Part shown: one piece after another, positions 53,743-61,947 of the stretch
How the letters are laid out: each line of letters begins with the position of its first letter
Numbering within the stretch: position 1 is the first letter of the stretch
NCBI RefSeq assembly: GCF_013409935.1
Contig: NZ_JACCCO010000001.1
Coordinates: 3,782,001 to 3,846,000, forward strand
DNA from: Streptosporangium sandarakinum
GTDB taxonomy: Bacteria > Actinomycetota > Actinomycetes > Streptosporangiales > Streptosporangiaceae
DNA length: 64,000 nucleotides
Reading direction: 5' to 3'
Program-made: the position numbers and the translations under genes
Notes under the pieces: generated by a model
Databases searched by the model: none
What the model was told of the DNA's origin: nothing
What the model saw: the letters and a program-made list of their open reading frames with translations, nothing else

Positions 53743-53757
53743 TCGTCACATTGACGA
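53743..53757. promoter_or_regulatory. Inverted repeat TCGTCA-CAT-TGACGA before nadBC
   Basis: A perfect 6-3-6 inverted repeat, 37 bp before the nadBC start and upstream of its AAGGAGG ribosome site (53783-53789). The extended form TTATCGTCA...TGACGAAAT resembles sites bound by the NrtR/NadQ repressors of NAD synthesis, which contain TATAGTCA-like arms. Assignment to that regulator is an inference. Confidence 0.5.
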
Positions 53758-53794
53758 AATCAGGTGCCTCTACCCATCCCACAAGGAGGCGGCA

Positions 53795-56326
53795 ATGACG
53801 ATCCCGGCCATCCCCCAGAGGCTGACCGCGCCCTCCCCGGGCTGGACGGTCGAGGCCGACGTGGTCGTGGTGGGCTCCGGCGTCGCGGGCCTGACCCTGG
53901 CCCTGCGGTACGCGGCCCTCGACCCCGCCGCCAGGGTCCTGGTCGTCACCAAGGACGTGCTGTCGTCGGGATCCACCCGCTGGGCGCAGGGCGGGATCGC
54001 CGCCGTGCTCGACCCCGGGGACACCCCCGAGGAGCACCTGTCCGACACCCTCCTCGCCGGCGTCGGCCTCTGCGACACCGAGGCGGTGCGGGCCATGGTG
54101 ACCGAGGGCCCGGACGCCCTACGCCGGCTGATCGCCACCGGGGCGCGATTCGACACCGACTCCGCAGGCGGGCTCCAGCTCACCCGAGAGGGCGGCCACC
54201 GGCGTGACCGCATCGTCCACGCGGGCGGCGACGCCACCGGCGCCGAGGTGCAGCGGGCCCTGGTGCAGGCGGTCCGGGAGTCGGCGATCGAGGTCATCGA
54301 GCACGCCCTCGTGCTCGACCTTCTCAAGGACGCCGAGGGCCGGGCGGCCGGGGTCACCCTCCATGTCATGGGCGAGGGCGAGCGCGACGGTGTGGGCGCC
54401 GTCCGGGCCCGCGCCGTGGTGCTGGCCACCGGAGGCATGGGCCAGGTGTACGCCGTGACCACCAACCCCGTCGTCTCCACCGGCGACGGCGTGGCCCTCG
54501 CACTGCGCGCCGGAGCCGTCGTGCGCGACCTGGAGTTCGTCCAGTTCCATCCGACCGTGCTCTGGCTGGGCGAGGAGGCCACCGGCCAGCAGCCGCTGAT
54601 CTCCGAGGCGGTCCGCGGCGAGGGCGCGGTGCTCGTCGACGCCGACGGCACCCGCTTCATGCAGGGTGTCCACGAGCTGGCCGACCTCGCCCCCCGCGAC
54701 GTCGTGGCCAAGGCGATCATGCGGCGGATGCGCGAGACCGGCGCCTCCCACATGTACCTCGACGCCCGCCACTTCGGCGAGCACAAGTGGCGCACCCGCT
54801 TCCCGACGATCCACGCGGTCTGCCTGGAACACGGCATCGACCCGGTGACCCAGCCCATCCCGGTCGCGCCCGCCGCCCACTACGCCAGCGGCGGCGTCCG
54901 CGTCGACCTGCGCGGCCGTACCGACGTGCCGGGCCTGTACGCCTGCGGCGAGGTGGCCTGCACCGGCGTGCACGGCGCCAACCGGCTGGCCTCCAACTCG
55001 CTCCTCGAAGGGCTGGTCTTCGCCGAGCGGATCGCCGCCGACATCCACGCCGTACGGCCCGCGCCCGGCACCCCCGTCCCCGACGAGCGGCCGTCCGGCC
55101 TCGCCGACCCCCGGACCCGCCCCCGGATCCAGGCGCACATGAGCCGGGGCGCGGGCGTGCTGCGCGGCGAGGAGTCGCTGACCGAGGTCGCCAGGGCCCT
55201 GCTGGGCGCGCGGTGGACCCCGGTGGCGGTCGAGCCGTGCACCGAGTCGTGGGAGGCCACGAACCTGCTGACCGTCGCGTCGGCGCTGGTCGCGGCGGCC
55301 CGCAACCGGGAGGAGACCCGCGGCTCGCACTGGCGCGAGGACTTCCCCGACCGGAATGATGCCTGGTGGCTGGGCCACCTGGACCTGACCCTGACATCGG
55401 AGGGAATGACGATGACGTACGTGCCCCACGAGCGGCGCGCGACCGGGCTGCCGCCGCGGGTGGCGGCCGACCTGGCCGAGGCGGGCCTCGACCCGGCCGA
55501 GGCGGAGGCGGTCGTCACGGCCGCGCTGCGGGAGGACCTCCAGGAGGCCGGCGACGTCACCAGCGCCGCCACCATCCCCGCCGGCCGTACCGACACCGCC
55601 GACGTGGTGGCCCGCGCGGACGGGGTGGTCTGCGGGCTGGCCCTCGCCGAGGCCGTCTTCTTCCGCGTCGGCGGGGACGACGTCGTGGTCGAGCGCCGCG
55701 TCAAGGACGGTGAGCGGGTATCCCGCGGCGACGTGCTCATGACCGTCACCGGCCCCACCCGCGACCTGCTGACCGCCGAGCGGACCGCCCTCAACCTGCT
55801 CACCCACCTTTCCGGCATCGCGACCTTCACCGGTCGCTGGGTCGAGGCCGTGGCGGGCACCGGCGCGCGGATCAGGGACAGCCGCAAGACCCTGCCCGGC
55901 CTGCGGGCGCTCGCGAAGTACGCCGTCCGCTGCGGCGGCGGGGTCAACCACCGCATGTCGCTTTCGGACGCCGCCCTGATCAAGGACAATCACGTCGTGG
56001 CCGCCGGCGGGGTGGCCGAGGCGTTCCGGGCCGTCCGCGACGCGTACCCCGGGCTGCCGATCGAGGTCGAGGTCGACCGGATCGACCAGATCGAGCCGGT
56101 GCTCGCCGAAGGAGCCGAGGAGATCCTGTTGGACAATTTCAGCGTGGAAGACCTGGCGCGGGCCGTACGACTGGTGGGCGGCAGGGCACGACTGGAGTCC
56201 AGCGGGGGTCTGACCCTGGAATCGGCGCGCGAGGTGGCCGCGACCGGCGTCGACTACCTCGCCGTGGGCGCGCTCACCCACTCGGCGCCCGCGCTGGACA
56301 TCGCCATGGACCTTCGAGGGAACTGA
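53795..56326 (+). CDS. nadB-nadC: Fused L-aspartate oxidase (NadB) - quinolinate phosphoribosyltransferase (NadC)
   Basis: One 843-residue ORF. Residues about 1-535 are NadB, which oxidises L-aspartate to iminoaspartate: FAD motif VVVVGSGVAGLTLAL, STRWAQGGIAAV, LEFVQFHPTVLW, SEAVRGEGAV and the C-terminal YACGEVACTGVHGANRLASN. Residues about 545-843 are NadC, which converts quinolinate and PRPP to nicotinate mononucleotide: VARADGVVCGLALAEAVF, IRDSRKTLPGLRALAKYAVR, GGGVNHRMSLSDAALIKDNH and EILLDNFSVEDL. The start at 53795 has AAGGAGG; the frame is open upstream but Arg/Gly-rich and unlikely. GGAGGG at 55399-55404 precedes an in-frame ATG at 55412 (residue 540), so separate NadC could also be made. 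nadA is not nearby. Confidence 0.93.
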   Translation: MTIPAIPQRLTAPSPGWTVEADVVVVGSGVAGLTLALRYAALDPAARVLVVTKDVLSSGSTRWAQGGIAAVLDPGDTPEEHLSDTLLAGVGLCDTEAVRAMVTEGPDALRRLIATGARFDTDSAGGLQLTREGGHRRDRIVHAGGDATGAEVQRALVQAVRESAIEVIEHALVLDLLKDAEGRAAGVTLHVMGEGERDGVGAVRARAVVLATGGMGQVYAVTTNPVVSTGDGVALALRAGAVVRDLEFVQFHPTVLWLGEEATGQQPLISEAVRGEGAVLVDADGTRFMQGVHELADLAPRDVVAKAIMRRMRETGASHMYLDARHFGEHKWRTRFPTIHAVCLEHGIDPVTQPIPVAPAAHYASGGVRVDLRGRTDVPGLYACGEVACTGVHGANRLASNSLLEGLVFAERIAADIHAVRPAPGTPVPDERPSGLADPRTRPRIQAHMSRGAGVLRGEESLTEVARALLGARWTPVAVEPCTESWEATNLLTVASALVAAARNREETRGSHWREDFPDRNDAWWLGHLDLTLTSEGMTMTYVPHERRATGLPPRVAADLAEAGLDPAEAEAVVTAALREDLQEAGDVTSAATIPAGRTDTADVVARADGVVCGLALAEAVFFRVGGDDVVVERRVKDGERVSRGDVLMTVTGPTRDLLTAERTALNLLTHLSGIATFTGRWVEAVAGTGARIRDSRKTLPGLRALAKYAVRCGGGVNHRMSLSDAALIKDNHVVAAGGVAEAFRAVRDAYPGLPIEVEVDRIDQIEPVLAEGAEEILLDNFSVEDLARAVRLVGGRARLESSGGLTLESAREVAATGVDYLAVGALTHSAPALDIAMDLRGN

Positions 56327-56331
56327 TACTG

Positions 56332-57114
56332 ATGCTGCTCGCCATCGACGTCGGCAACACCCACACCGTTCTCGGCCTGTTCGAGGGCGAGGAGGTCATC
56401 GAGCACTGGCGCATCGCCACCGACGCCCGGCGCACGGCCGATGAGATAGCCGTGGTGCTGCAGGGCCTGCTCGGCCAGTCGCCGCTGCTCAAGGGCACCG
56501 ACGTCGACGGCATCGTCATCTGCTCCACGGTGCCGTCGGTGCTCAACGAGATGCGGGAGATGTGCCGCCGCTACTACGGCGACGTCAACGCCGTGATCGT
56601 CGAGCCCGGCGTCCGCACCGGCGTGCCCGTCAGGATGGACAACCCCAAGGAGGTCGGCAGCGACCGCATCGTCAACGCGCTCGCCGCCATCAACCTGTAC
56701 GGCGGGCCCTGCGTGATCGTCGACTTCGGCACCGCGACCTCCTTCGACGCCGTCTCCGCCAAGGGCGAGTACGTCGGCGCGGTCACCGCGCCCGGCATCG
56801 AGATCTCGGTGGACGCCCTGGCGGCGGCCGGCGCGCAGCTGCACAAGGTGGAGCTGGTCCGGCCGCGCTCGGTGATCGCCAAGAACACCGTCGAGGCGCT
56901 CCAGGCCGGCATCATCTACGGCTTCGCCGGGCAGGTGGACGGGATCGTCGAGCGGATGACGGCCGAGCTGGCCGACGACCCCGACGAGGTCACGGTCGTC
57001 GCCACCGGCAGCGCGGCGCAGCTCGTGGTGGGGGAGGCCCACTCGATCGACGTCCATGAGCCGTGGCTCACTTTGATCGGGCTCAGGCTGATCTATAACA
57101 GAAACGTTTCCTAG
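56332..57114 (+). CDS. coaX: Type III pantothenate kinase
   Basis: A 260-residue CoaX that phosphorylates pantothenate as the first step of CoA synthesis. The phosphate-binding loop is LLAIDVGNTHTVLGLFEGEE at the N-terminus; the catalytic Asp region and dimer interface include GSDRIVNALAAINLYGG and CVIVDFGTATSFDAVSAKGE. It lies 5 bp after the nadBC stop, with GAGGGAAC overlapping the end of nadBC as ribosome site, so they are co-transcribed. Together with panC and panD it gives the pantothenate-to-CoA entry steps. Confidence 0.96.
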   Translation: MLLAIDVGNTHTVLGLFEGEEVIEHWRIATDARRTADEIAVVLQGLLGQSPLLKGTDVDGIVICSTVPSVLNEMREMCRRYYGDVNAVIVEPGVRTGVPVRMDNPKEVGSDRIVNALAAINLYGGPCVIVDFGTATSFDAVSAKGEYVGAVTAPGIEISVDALAAAGAQLHKVELVRPRSVIAKNTVEALQAGIIYGFAGQVDGIVERMTAELADDPDEVTVVATGSAAQLVVGEAHSIDVHEPWLTLIGLRLIYNRNVS

Positions 57115-57138
57115 CCGGACATCGGTACCCTTGGCTGT

Positions 57139-58641
57139 GTGACCGCTGACCTGACGAACCCAGCCGACGATCTGCCCGAGCAGATGCGCGTGCGCCGGGA
57201 GAAGCTCGACCGCCTCCGCGCCGAGGGTGTCGATCCCTACCCGGTGACCTTCCCGCGCACCGCGACCAACGGCGAGATCCGCGAAAAATACGCTGATCTC
57301 GCCGCTGACACCGCGACCGGCGACAAAGTGGGCGTCACCGGCCGCGTCATGCTGTCCCGGACGGGCGGCAAGCTCTGCTTCGCCACCATCCGCGACGGCT
57401 CCGCCGACCTCCAGGTCATGATCTCCCTGGACAAGGTGGGTGAGGAGTCCCTGGCCGCGTGGAAGCGCGACGTCGACCTCGGTGACCAGATCGGCATCGA
57501 GGGCGAGGTCATCACCTCCCGCCGGGGCGAGCTGTCCATCCTCGCCGACAGCTGGGCGATCACCTCCAAGTGCCTGCGCCCGCTGCCGGAGAAGCACGTC
57601 GGCCTGACCGACCCCGAGGCGCGGGTCCGCCAGCGCTACGTGGACCTCGTCGTCAACGACGAGGCGCGGAAGATGGCCTACACCCGCAGCGCCGTCGTGC
57701 GGGCGATCCGCGACTTCTGGCACGGCGAGGGCTACCTCGAGGTCGAGACGCCGATGCTGCAGCGCATCCACGGCGGCGCTTCGGCCCGGCCGTTCAAGAC
57801 GCACATCAACGCCTACGACATGGAGCTCTACCTCCGCATCGCGATCGAGCTCTACCTCAAGCGGCTCGTGGTGGGCGGCATCGAGAAGGTCTTCGAGATC
57901 AACCGCAACTTCCGCAACGAGGGCGCGGACGCCACGCACAACCCCGAGTTCACGATGATGGAGGCCTACGGCACCTATCTCGACTACAACGGCATCGCCG
58001 ACCTGACCCAGCGGATGATCCAGAGCGCGGTCGTGGCCGCGCTCGGCCACTCCGTGGTGGTCCACGAGGGGCAGGAGATCGACCTGAGCCTGCCGGAGTG
58101 GCCGCGGATCACCGTCTACGGGTCGGTCTCGGAGGCGCTGGGCGAGGAGGTGACGACCGAGACGCCGCTGGAGCACGTGCGCAAGCTCGCCGACGCGCGC
58201 GACCTCCGCTGGGACCCGAAGTGGGGTCAGGGCAAGCTCGTCCAGGAGCTCTTCGAGGAGCTGGTCGAGCACACCCTCATCCAGCCCACGTTCGTCATGG
58301 ACTACCCGCTGGAGACCTCCCCGCTGGCCCGGACGCACCGGGACAACCCGCTGCTCACCGAGAAGTGGGACCTGATCGGGTTCGGCACCGAGCTCGGCAC
58401 CGGCTACTCGGAGCTGAGCGACCCGATCGAGCAGCGCCGCCGCCTCACCGAGCAGTCGCTGCTCGCCGCGGGCGGCGACCCCGAGGCCATGCAGCTCGAC
58501 GAGGACTTCCTCACCGCCCTGGAGTACGGCATGCCGCCCACCGGCGGCGTGGGGGTCGGCGTGGACCGCCTCGTCATGGCCTTCACCGGCAAGAACATCC
58601 GCGACACCATCCTGTTCCCGCTGGTCAAGCCCACCGGCTGA
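57139..58641 (+). CDS. lysS: Lysyl-tRNA synthetase, class II
   Basis: A 500-residue class II lysyl-tRNA synthetase. The N-terminal OB-fold anticodon-binding domain covers about residues 60-170 (VGVTGRVMLSRTGGKLCFAT). The catalytic domain has motif 2 (FRNEGADATHNPEFTMMEAY) and motif 3 (GVGVGVDRLVMAFTGKNIRD). Length is normal. The GTG at 57139 is 7 bp after TACCCT, so a leaderless transcript is possible, though read-through from coaX (24 bp upstream) is also likely. A strong terminator follows. lsr2, the frequent neighbour in other actinomycetes, is absent here. Confidence 0.96.
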   Translation: MTADLTNPADDLPEQMRVRREKLDRLRAEGVDPYPVTFPRTATNGEIREKYADLAADTATGDKVGVTGRVMLSRTGGKLCFATIRDGSADLQVMISLDKVGEESLAAWKRDVDLGDQIGIEGEVITSRRGELSILADSWAITSKCLRPLPEKHVGLTDPEARVRQRYVDLVVNDEARKMAYTRSAVVRAIRDFWHGEGYLEVETPMLQRIHGGASARPFKTHINAYDMELYLRIAIELYLKRLVVGGIEKVFEINRNFRNEGADATHNPEFTMMEAYGTYLDYNGIADLTQRMIQSAVVAALGHSVVVHEGQEIDLSLPEWPRITVYGSVSEALGEEVTTETPLEHVRKLADARDLRWDPKWGQGKLVQELFEELVEHTLIQPTFVMDYPLETSPLARTHRDNPLLTEKWDLIGFGTELGTGYSELSDPIEQRRRLTEQSLLAAGGDPEAMQLDEDFLTALEYGMPPTGGVGVGVDRLVMAFTGKNIRDTILFPLVKPTG

Positions 58642-58678
58642 GCGTCGCCGGCCCGGTCGGGCCGGCCGGTCCCGCCGG

Positions 58679-58712
58679 ACGAGCCCGCGGTCCCCATGGG
58701 CCGCGGGCTCGT
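58679..58712 (+). terminator. Hairpin terminator after lysS
   Basis: A 12-bp perfect stem (ACGAGCCCGCGG at 58679-58690 and its complement at 58701-58712) with a 10-nt loop that can itself partly pair, followed by TCCGTTGCC. It lies 38 bp after the lysS stop and ends the nadBC-coaX-lysS unit. Confidence 0.8.
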
Positions 58713-58766
58713 TCCGTTGCCCGGGAGCCCCGGTCGCCCGGTGGTTTCCGGCGCACCTTCCTGCGC

Positions 58767-58826
58767 CTTCCCGCGTCTTCTCGCACCTTCCCCTGGCTTC
58801 CCGCGTCTTCTCGTGCCTGCCGTGGC
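58767..58826. repeat. Two ~30-bp tandem repeats containing CTTCCCGCGTCTTCTC
   Basis: Units at 58767-58796 and 58797-58826 begin with the same 16-mer; a partial third copy follows. The same 16-mer recurs at 63707-63722, also between genes. No coding function is apparent. Confidence 0.75.
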
Positions 58827-59252
58827 TTCCCGTGGCGCGGAGGCGTCATTTCGCCGACGATCCGGATGACGGGCGATCCGCCCCCCCGGGAATGCCGGAA
58901 AGCCGGTTTCATCCGACATCCATTGCCCGGTGATTTTCTCGGCGCCGTCAGGGGAAGCGGCCGAGGGCCCGCGGTCGACGGGGATGCGCGACGCGCGCCG
59001 AGCAGGTCGTTTTTCCGGGGAAATGCGGAGTGCGGCGGCCGTACGGCTCGTCCCGGCGGCTGGCCCCGCGGCGTGGCCCGCGGCACGGTTCCGCAGGGCG
59101 GATCATGGCGATGACCTCGGATGCGACGGCGGTTCGGCGGCACGACTTCCGGGCCGGCTGCCTCTTAATCACAATGGGCCCGACATATCATGAGTACTTC
59201 ATGTAACGCCTGCTCTGTCAATAGTGCGCATCACCTCTATGAAGAGCAGAGC
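58827..59252. other. Gene-free region between lysS and the LuxR-like gene
   Basis: No supportable gene on either strand; open frames here have irregular codon usage. GC falls sharply after about 59160, where the promoter region of the gene at 59348 begins. The stretch may be decayed coding sequence, but nothing recognisable remains. Confidence 0.5.
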
Positions 59253-59282
59253 TTGACGACCTTTGAACGGGGCGTTTACCGT
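59253..59282 (+). promoter_or_regulatory. Promoter TTGACG-N18-TACCGT
   Basis: A -35 of TTGACG (59253-59258) and a -10 of TACCGT (59277-59282), 18 bp apart, in an AT-rich patch upstream of the LuxR-like gene at 59348. Transcription should start near 59290, leaving a leader of about 58 nt. Confidence 0.55.
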
Positions 59283-59347
59283 TCCTGACGGGCGACATCG
59301 ATTCCAGCGTGCTCACGCCTGAGTCCCGTTGCGGGGGGAGTGGCTAG

Positions 59348-59596
59348 ATGGCATATCCGGAAGTGGATTCCCGCCGCGGCGAAAGCCTTCCGGGTACGGA
59401 GGATATCGATCTCAGCGAGGAGGATCTCGTGCTCCTGGCCGAGCTGGCCAAGGGCGTCACCGTCGACAGGGTGGGCCGCCGCCTCGACATCAGCGGCCGG
59501 ACGGTCCGGCGCAGGCTGCGCGGGATCTGCGACCGCATCGGCGTGGCGACCGCGATCGAGGCCGTGGCCTGGGCCGCCCGCCGCCGCCTGATCTGA
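59348..59596 (+). CDS. Small LuxR-like helix-turn-helix protein
   Basis: An 82-residue protein made of a 20-residue hydrophilic start and a single helix-turn-helix: SEEDLVLLAELAKGVTVDRV then GRRLDISGRTVRRRLRGICD, ending AIEAVAWAARRRLI. The pattern is that of a LuxR/NarL C-terminal DNA-binding domain without any receiver or sensor domain, similar to small regulators common in actinomycetes. The ATG at 59348 has GGGGGGAG upstream, and a good promoter lies at 59253. It converges with the NlpC/P60 gene. Target genes are unknown. Confidence 0.82.
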   Translation: MAYPEVDSRRGESLPGTEDIDLSEEDLVLLAELAKGVTVDRVGRRLDISGRTVRRRLRGICDRIGVATAIEAVAWAARRRLI

Positions 59597-59682
59597 CGTC
59601 CTACGCCCGGCCGGCTCAGCCGTGGACCCGGCCGAGTTCGGCCGTACGCCCGGCCGGGTTCAATCCGTATGTTCGGCCGGGT

Positions 59683-60732
59683 TCAGTCGGCGACGCGCAC
59701 GCCCCCGGCGAAGGGCCGGTTGCCCATGGGCGCGATGCGGACCACGTCGCCGGTCTGCGGGGCGTGGACCATCAGGCCGGCGCCGACGTAGATCCCGACG
59801 TGGTGCAGGTCGCTGTAGAAGAAGACCAGGTCGCCGGGGCGCAGGTCGTCCCGGGAGACGTGGGTGCCGGCGGTCCACTGGTCACCGGTGTAGTGGGGCA
59901 GGCTGATGCCGACCTTCTGGTAGGCCCACATGACCAGGCCCGAGCAGTCGAAGGAGTTGGGCCCCTCGGCGCCCCAGACATACGGCTTGAGCTGCTGGGT
60001 GAGCGCCCAGCGCACCGCCTCGGCGGCCTTGCCCTGGCCCACGATCGGAACGCTGAGCCTGGTGGCCCGGCCGCGCATGTTCTCGGCGCGGTCGCGGACC
60101 TCCCGGTAGAGGCTGCTCTCCAACCTGCCGACCAGACGCTCGATCTTGGAGCGCTTGTCGCCGAGCTCCCCCAGGAGTTTCTTGACCTCGGCGGACCGGG
60201 CGGTGGCGCCGGCCCGGGCCTGCTCGGCGACCTTGAGCGCCCGGGCGACCTGGGCGACCTCCTCGCTCTGCCGCTGCTGGAGGGCGTAGCTGGTGGTGGC
60301 CTGGTCGAGGAAGGAGTCGGGGTCGCTCGACTGGGTGAAGGCGAGCGTGGAGCCCAGGCCCCCCGACATGTAGGCGCTCTGCGCGAGGAGGGTGGCCTTG
60401 GCGCGCCGGGACTCCAGCTCCGTCTCGCTGGCGGACAGGTTCTTCTTGGCCACCTCGGCGGCGCGCTGCGCCTGCTTGAGCTTCACCCGCGCGCCGTTGT
60501 ACTGCTCGCTGAGCGTCTCGACCTCGACGTGGAGCTTCTCGACCTGCTTGGCGAGCTGCTGGAGGTCGGGCTTCGGGTCCGCGCCGGCGGACGTCAGGGG
60601 GGCGCCGACGGCGAGGAGGGTGAGCGCCAACCCGATGAACGCCGCCCGGCCGGGAAGGCGGCGGGAGGCGCGCTCCCGCATCGGGACGTGTCCGGCCGGA
60701 CGCCTACTGCCACGGCTCGGCGTGCGCTTCAC
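59683..60732 (-). CDS. Secreted NlpC/P60 endopeptidase (RipA-like) under c-di-AMP control
   Basis: A 349-residue exported peptidoglycan hydrolase. The basic leader and hydrophobic core (AAFIGLALTLLAVGAPLTSA) form a signal peptide. Residues about 55-215 are a long coiled coil (LQQLAKQVEKLHVEVETLSE and KVAEQARAGATARSAEVKKL), and the C-terminal NlpC/P60 domain has Cys263 (FDCSGLVMWAYQ), a His in HHVGIYVGAG and VHAPQTGDVVRI. This layout is that of RipA/RipB-like daughter-cell separation enzymes. The GTG at 60732 has GAGAGGAG upstream. A ydaO-type riboswitch in the leader should turn expression off when c-di-AMP is high. Confidence 0.92.
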   Translation of the reverse strand: MKRTPSRGSRRPAGHVPMRERASRRLPGRAAFIGLALTLLAVGAPLTSAGADPKPDLQQLAKQVEKLHVEVETLSEQYNGARVKLKQAQRAAEVAKKNLSASETELESRRAKATLLAQSAYMSGGLGSTLAFTQSSDPDSFLDQATTSYALQQRQSEEVAQVARALKVAEQARAGATARSAEVKKLLGELGDKRSKIERLVGRLESSLYREVRDRAENMRGRATRLSVPIVGQGKAAEAVRWALTQQLKPYVWGAEGPNSFDCSGLVMWAYQKVGISLPHYTGDQWTAGTHVSRDDLRPGDLVFFYSDLHHVGIYVGAGLMVHAPQTGDVVRIAPMGNRPFAGGVRVAD

Positions 60733-60751
60733 CAACAGGCTCCTCTCGTGG

Positions 60752-60882
60752 CCGCCTACCGGGTTAGCTGACGGGTTCGGGCCGGAGGCAGCCCTACCGA
60801 GCGCGCCGGTGGCGGCTCGGATTCACCCCTGGGGACGCGTGGAGGGTGGGTCCCCGGCTCCCCGGGTCCGGGGATTCGGCGG
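60752..60882 (-). promoter_or_regulatory. c-di-AMP (ydaO/yuaA) riboswitch
   Basis: Read on the minus strand, this 131-nt leader contains the conserved ydaO elements in order: CCGCCGAATCC, the CCGGGG and GGGGACCCA arms, GGGGTGAATCC, GGTAGGGCTGCC, then AACCCGTCAGCTAACC and the closing GGTAGGCGG, whose GGCGG pairs with the 5' CCGCC to form P1. Genes for cell-wall hydrolases are the usual targets in actinobacteria. It ends 20 nt before the gene's start. Confidence 0.93.
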
Positions 60883-60917
60883 GTCAGCTTTTCGGGGGAC
60901 GCTGACATCGAGCACGG

Positions 60918-60947
60918 ACATTAGTGCAATTGGAGGTTCATGCTCAA
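60918..60947 (-). promoter_or_regulatory. Promoter TTGAGC-N18-TAATGT for the riboswitch transcript
   Basis: On the minus strand a -35 of TTGAGC (60947-60942) and a -10 of TAATGT (60923-60918) are 18 bp apart; transcription would start near 60911, about 30 nt before the riboswitch aptamer. A second candidate with consensus TTGACA at 61030-61025 and AGTATG 17 bp on lies farther up. The other half of this gap (61031-61229) serves the divergent GNAT gene and holds no gene. Confidence 0.55.
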
Positions 60948-61229
60948 CCAGAACCACAAACTCGGTAGAGCTTTCACAACCGGAAAGTCACGGGCGGATC
61001 ACATACTTTCATGATCCAGGTACCTGTCAACCTGGACCTATGCCGTTCCGAGCGGCATACCGCCTATGTCATCGCAGTTCCCGGTCCATGCCGAGGGTGA
61101 ATGGCCGCCGTCACCGGCGTTTCCGGCCGGGCGGGACGGCGGTGACACCGTGCGCCGGGCGGTGCCGTTGTGACGGAAGTTACGGCTGGACCGTAATGGG
61201 GGTGCGCCGAGGACGTACGCTGATCGGTC

Positions 61230-61823
61230 ATGGAGCAGGTTGCGGGACACTCCCCGGCGCCGGGGGCCCGGGAGCGCGAAACCGGGACGACGGCCGGGTC
61301 CACCGGGTCCGCTGGAATCACGGTCCGCCGCGCCCGCACGCCGGACGTGCGGGCGATCCGGCGGCTGGTCGACACCTACGGCGGCGCCGGGCCGCGGCTG
61401 CTGGAGAAGGCCACGGTCACCCTGTACGAGGACGTCCAGGAGTTCTGGGTGGCCGAGCGGGACGGGGCCGTCGTGGGCTGCGGGGCGCTGCACGTCCTGT
61501 GGGAGGACCTCGCCGAGATCCGCACCGTCGCCGTCGATCCGGAGTGCCGGGGCCGGGGCATCGGCCATCTGATCGTCTCGGCGCTGATCCGCACGGCCGG
61601 CGAGCTCGGCCTGCGGAGGGTCTTCTGCCTCACCTTCGAGGTGGACTTCTTCACCCGCCACGGTTTCCGGCGGATCCAGGGCACGCCCGTCTCGCCCGAG
61701 GTCTACGCCGAATTGCTCGCCTCCTATGACGAGGGCGTCGCCGAGTTCCTCGATCTGGAGCACGTCAAGCCGAACACCTTGGGAAACACGCGGATGTTGC
61801 TCCATCTGCCGCCCGAGCTCTGA
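61230..61823 (+). CDS. GNAT acetyltransferase, N-acetylglutamate synthase-like
   Basis: A 197-residue GNAT protein. The first 30 residues are a Gly/Ser/Thr-rich leader, then VRRARTPDVRAIRRLVDTYG and the acetyl-CoA motif A AEIRTVAVDPECRGRGIGHL (R/Q-x-x-G-x-G as RGRGIG). FCLTFEVDFFTRHGFRRIQG and DLEHVKPNTLGNTRMLLHL are typical of the short ArgA-like N-acetylglutamate synthases of actinobacteria, which start arginine biosynthesis. No other arg genes are nearby. The ATG at 61230 follows TACGCT by 9 bp without a Shine-Dalgarno, so translation may be leaderless. Confidence 0.82.
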   Translation: MEQVAGHSPAPGARERETGTTAGSTGSAGITVRRARTPDVRAIRRLVDTYGGAGPRLLEKATVTLYEDVQEFWVAERDGAVVGCGALHVLWEDLAEIRTVAVDPECRGRGIGHLIVSALIRTAGELGLRRVFCLTFEVDFFTRHGFRRIQGTPVSPEVYAELLASYDEGVAEFLDLEHVKPNTLGNTRMLLHLPPEL

Positions 61824-61947
61824 CCCGGTGACCCAGGTTACGACTGTGACAAAAGGTGACTCTCGGACGCCTATCTCGATACCTTGTGCTGCAACGTGCA
61901 TGTGAGTCTTGAACGCGCCACATGCGTAGTCGAAGTGAGGTGACGCG

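Noticed and set aside
53579..53794. A longer N-terminus for NadB starting at 53579
   Set aside because: The 72 extra residues are Arg/Gly/Pro-rich and come from GC-rich repeats; AAGGAGG lies exactly before the ATG at 53795, and the FAD motif follows at the normal distance from it.
54119..56281. A 720-codon minus-strand frame opposite nadBC
   Set aside because: It is the exact antisense of a gene with clear motifs and shows the reversed codon bias expected of a shadow.
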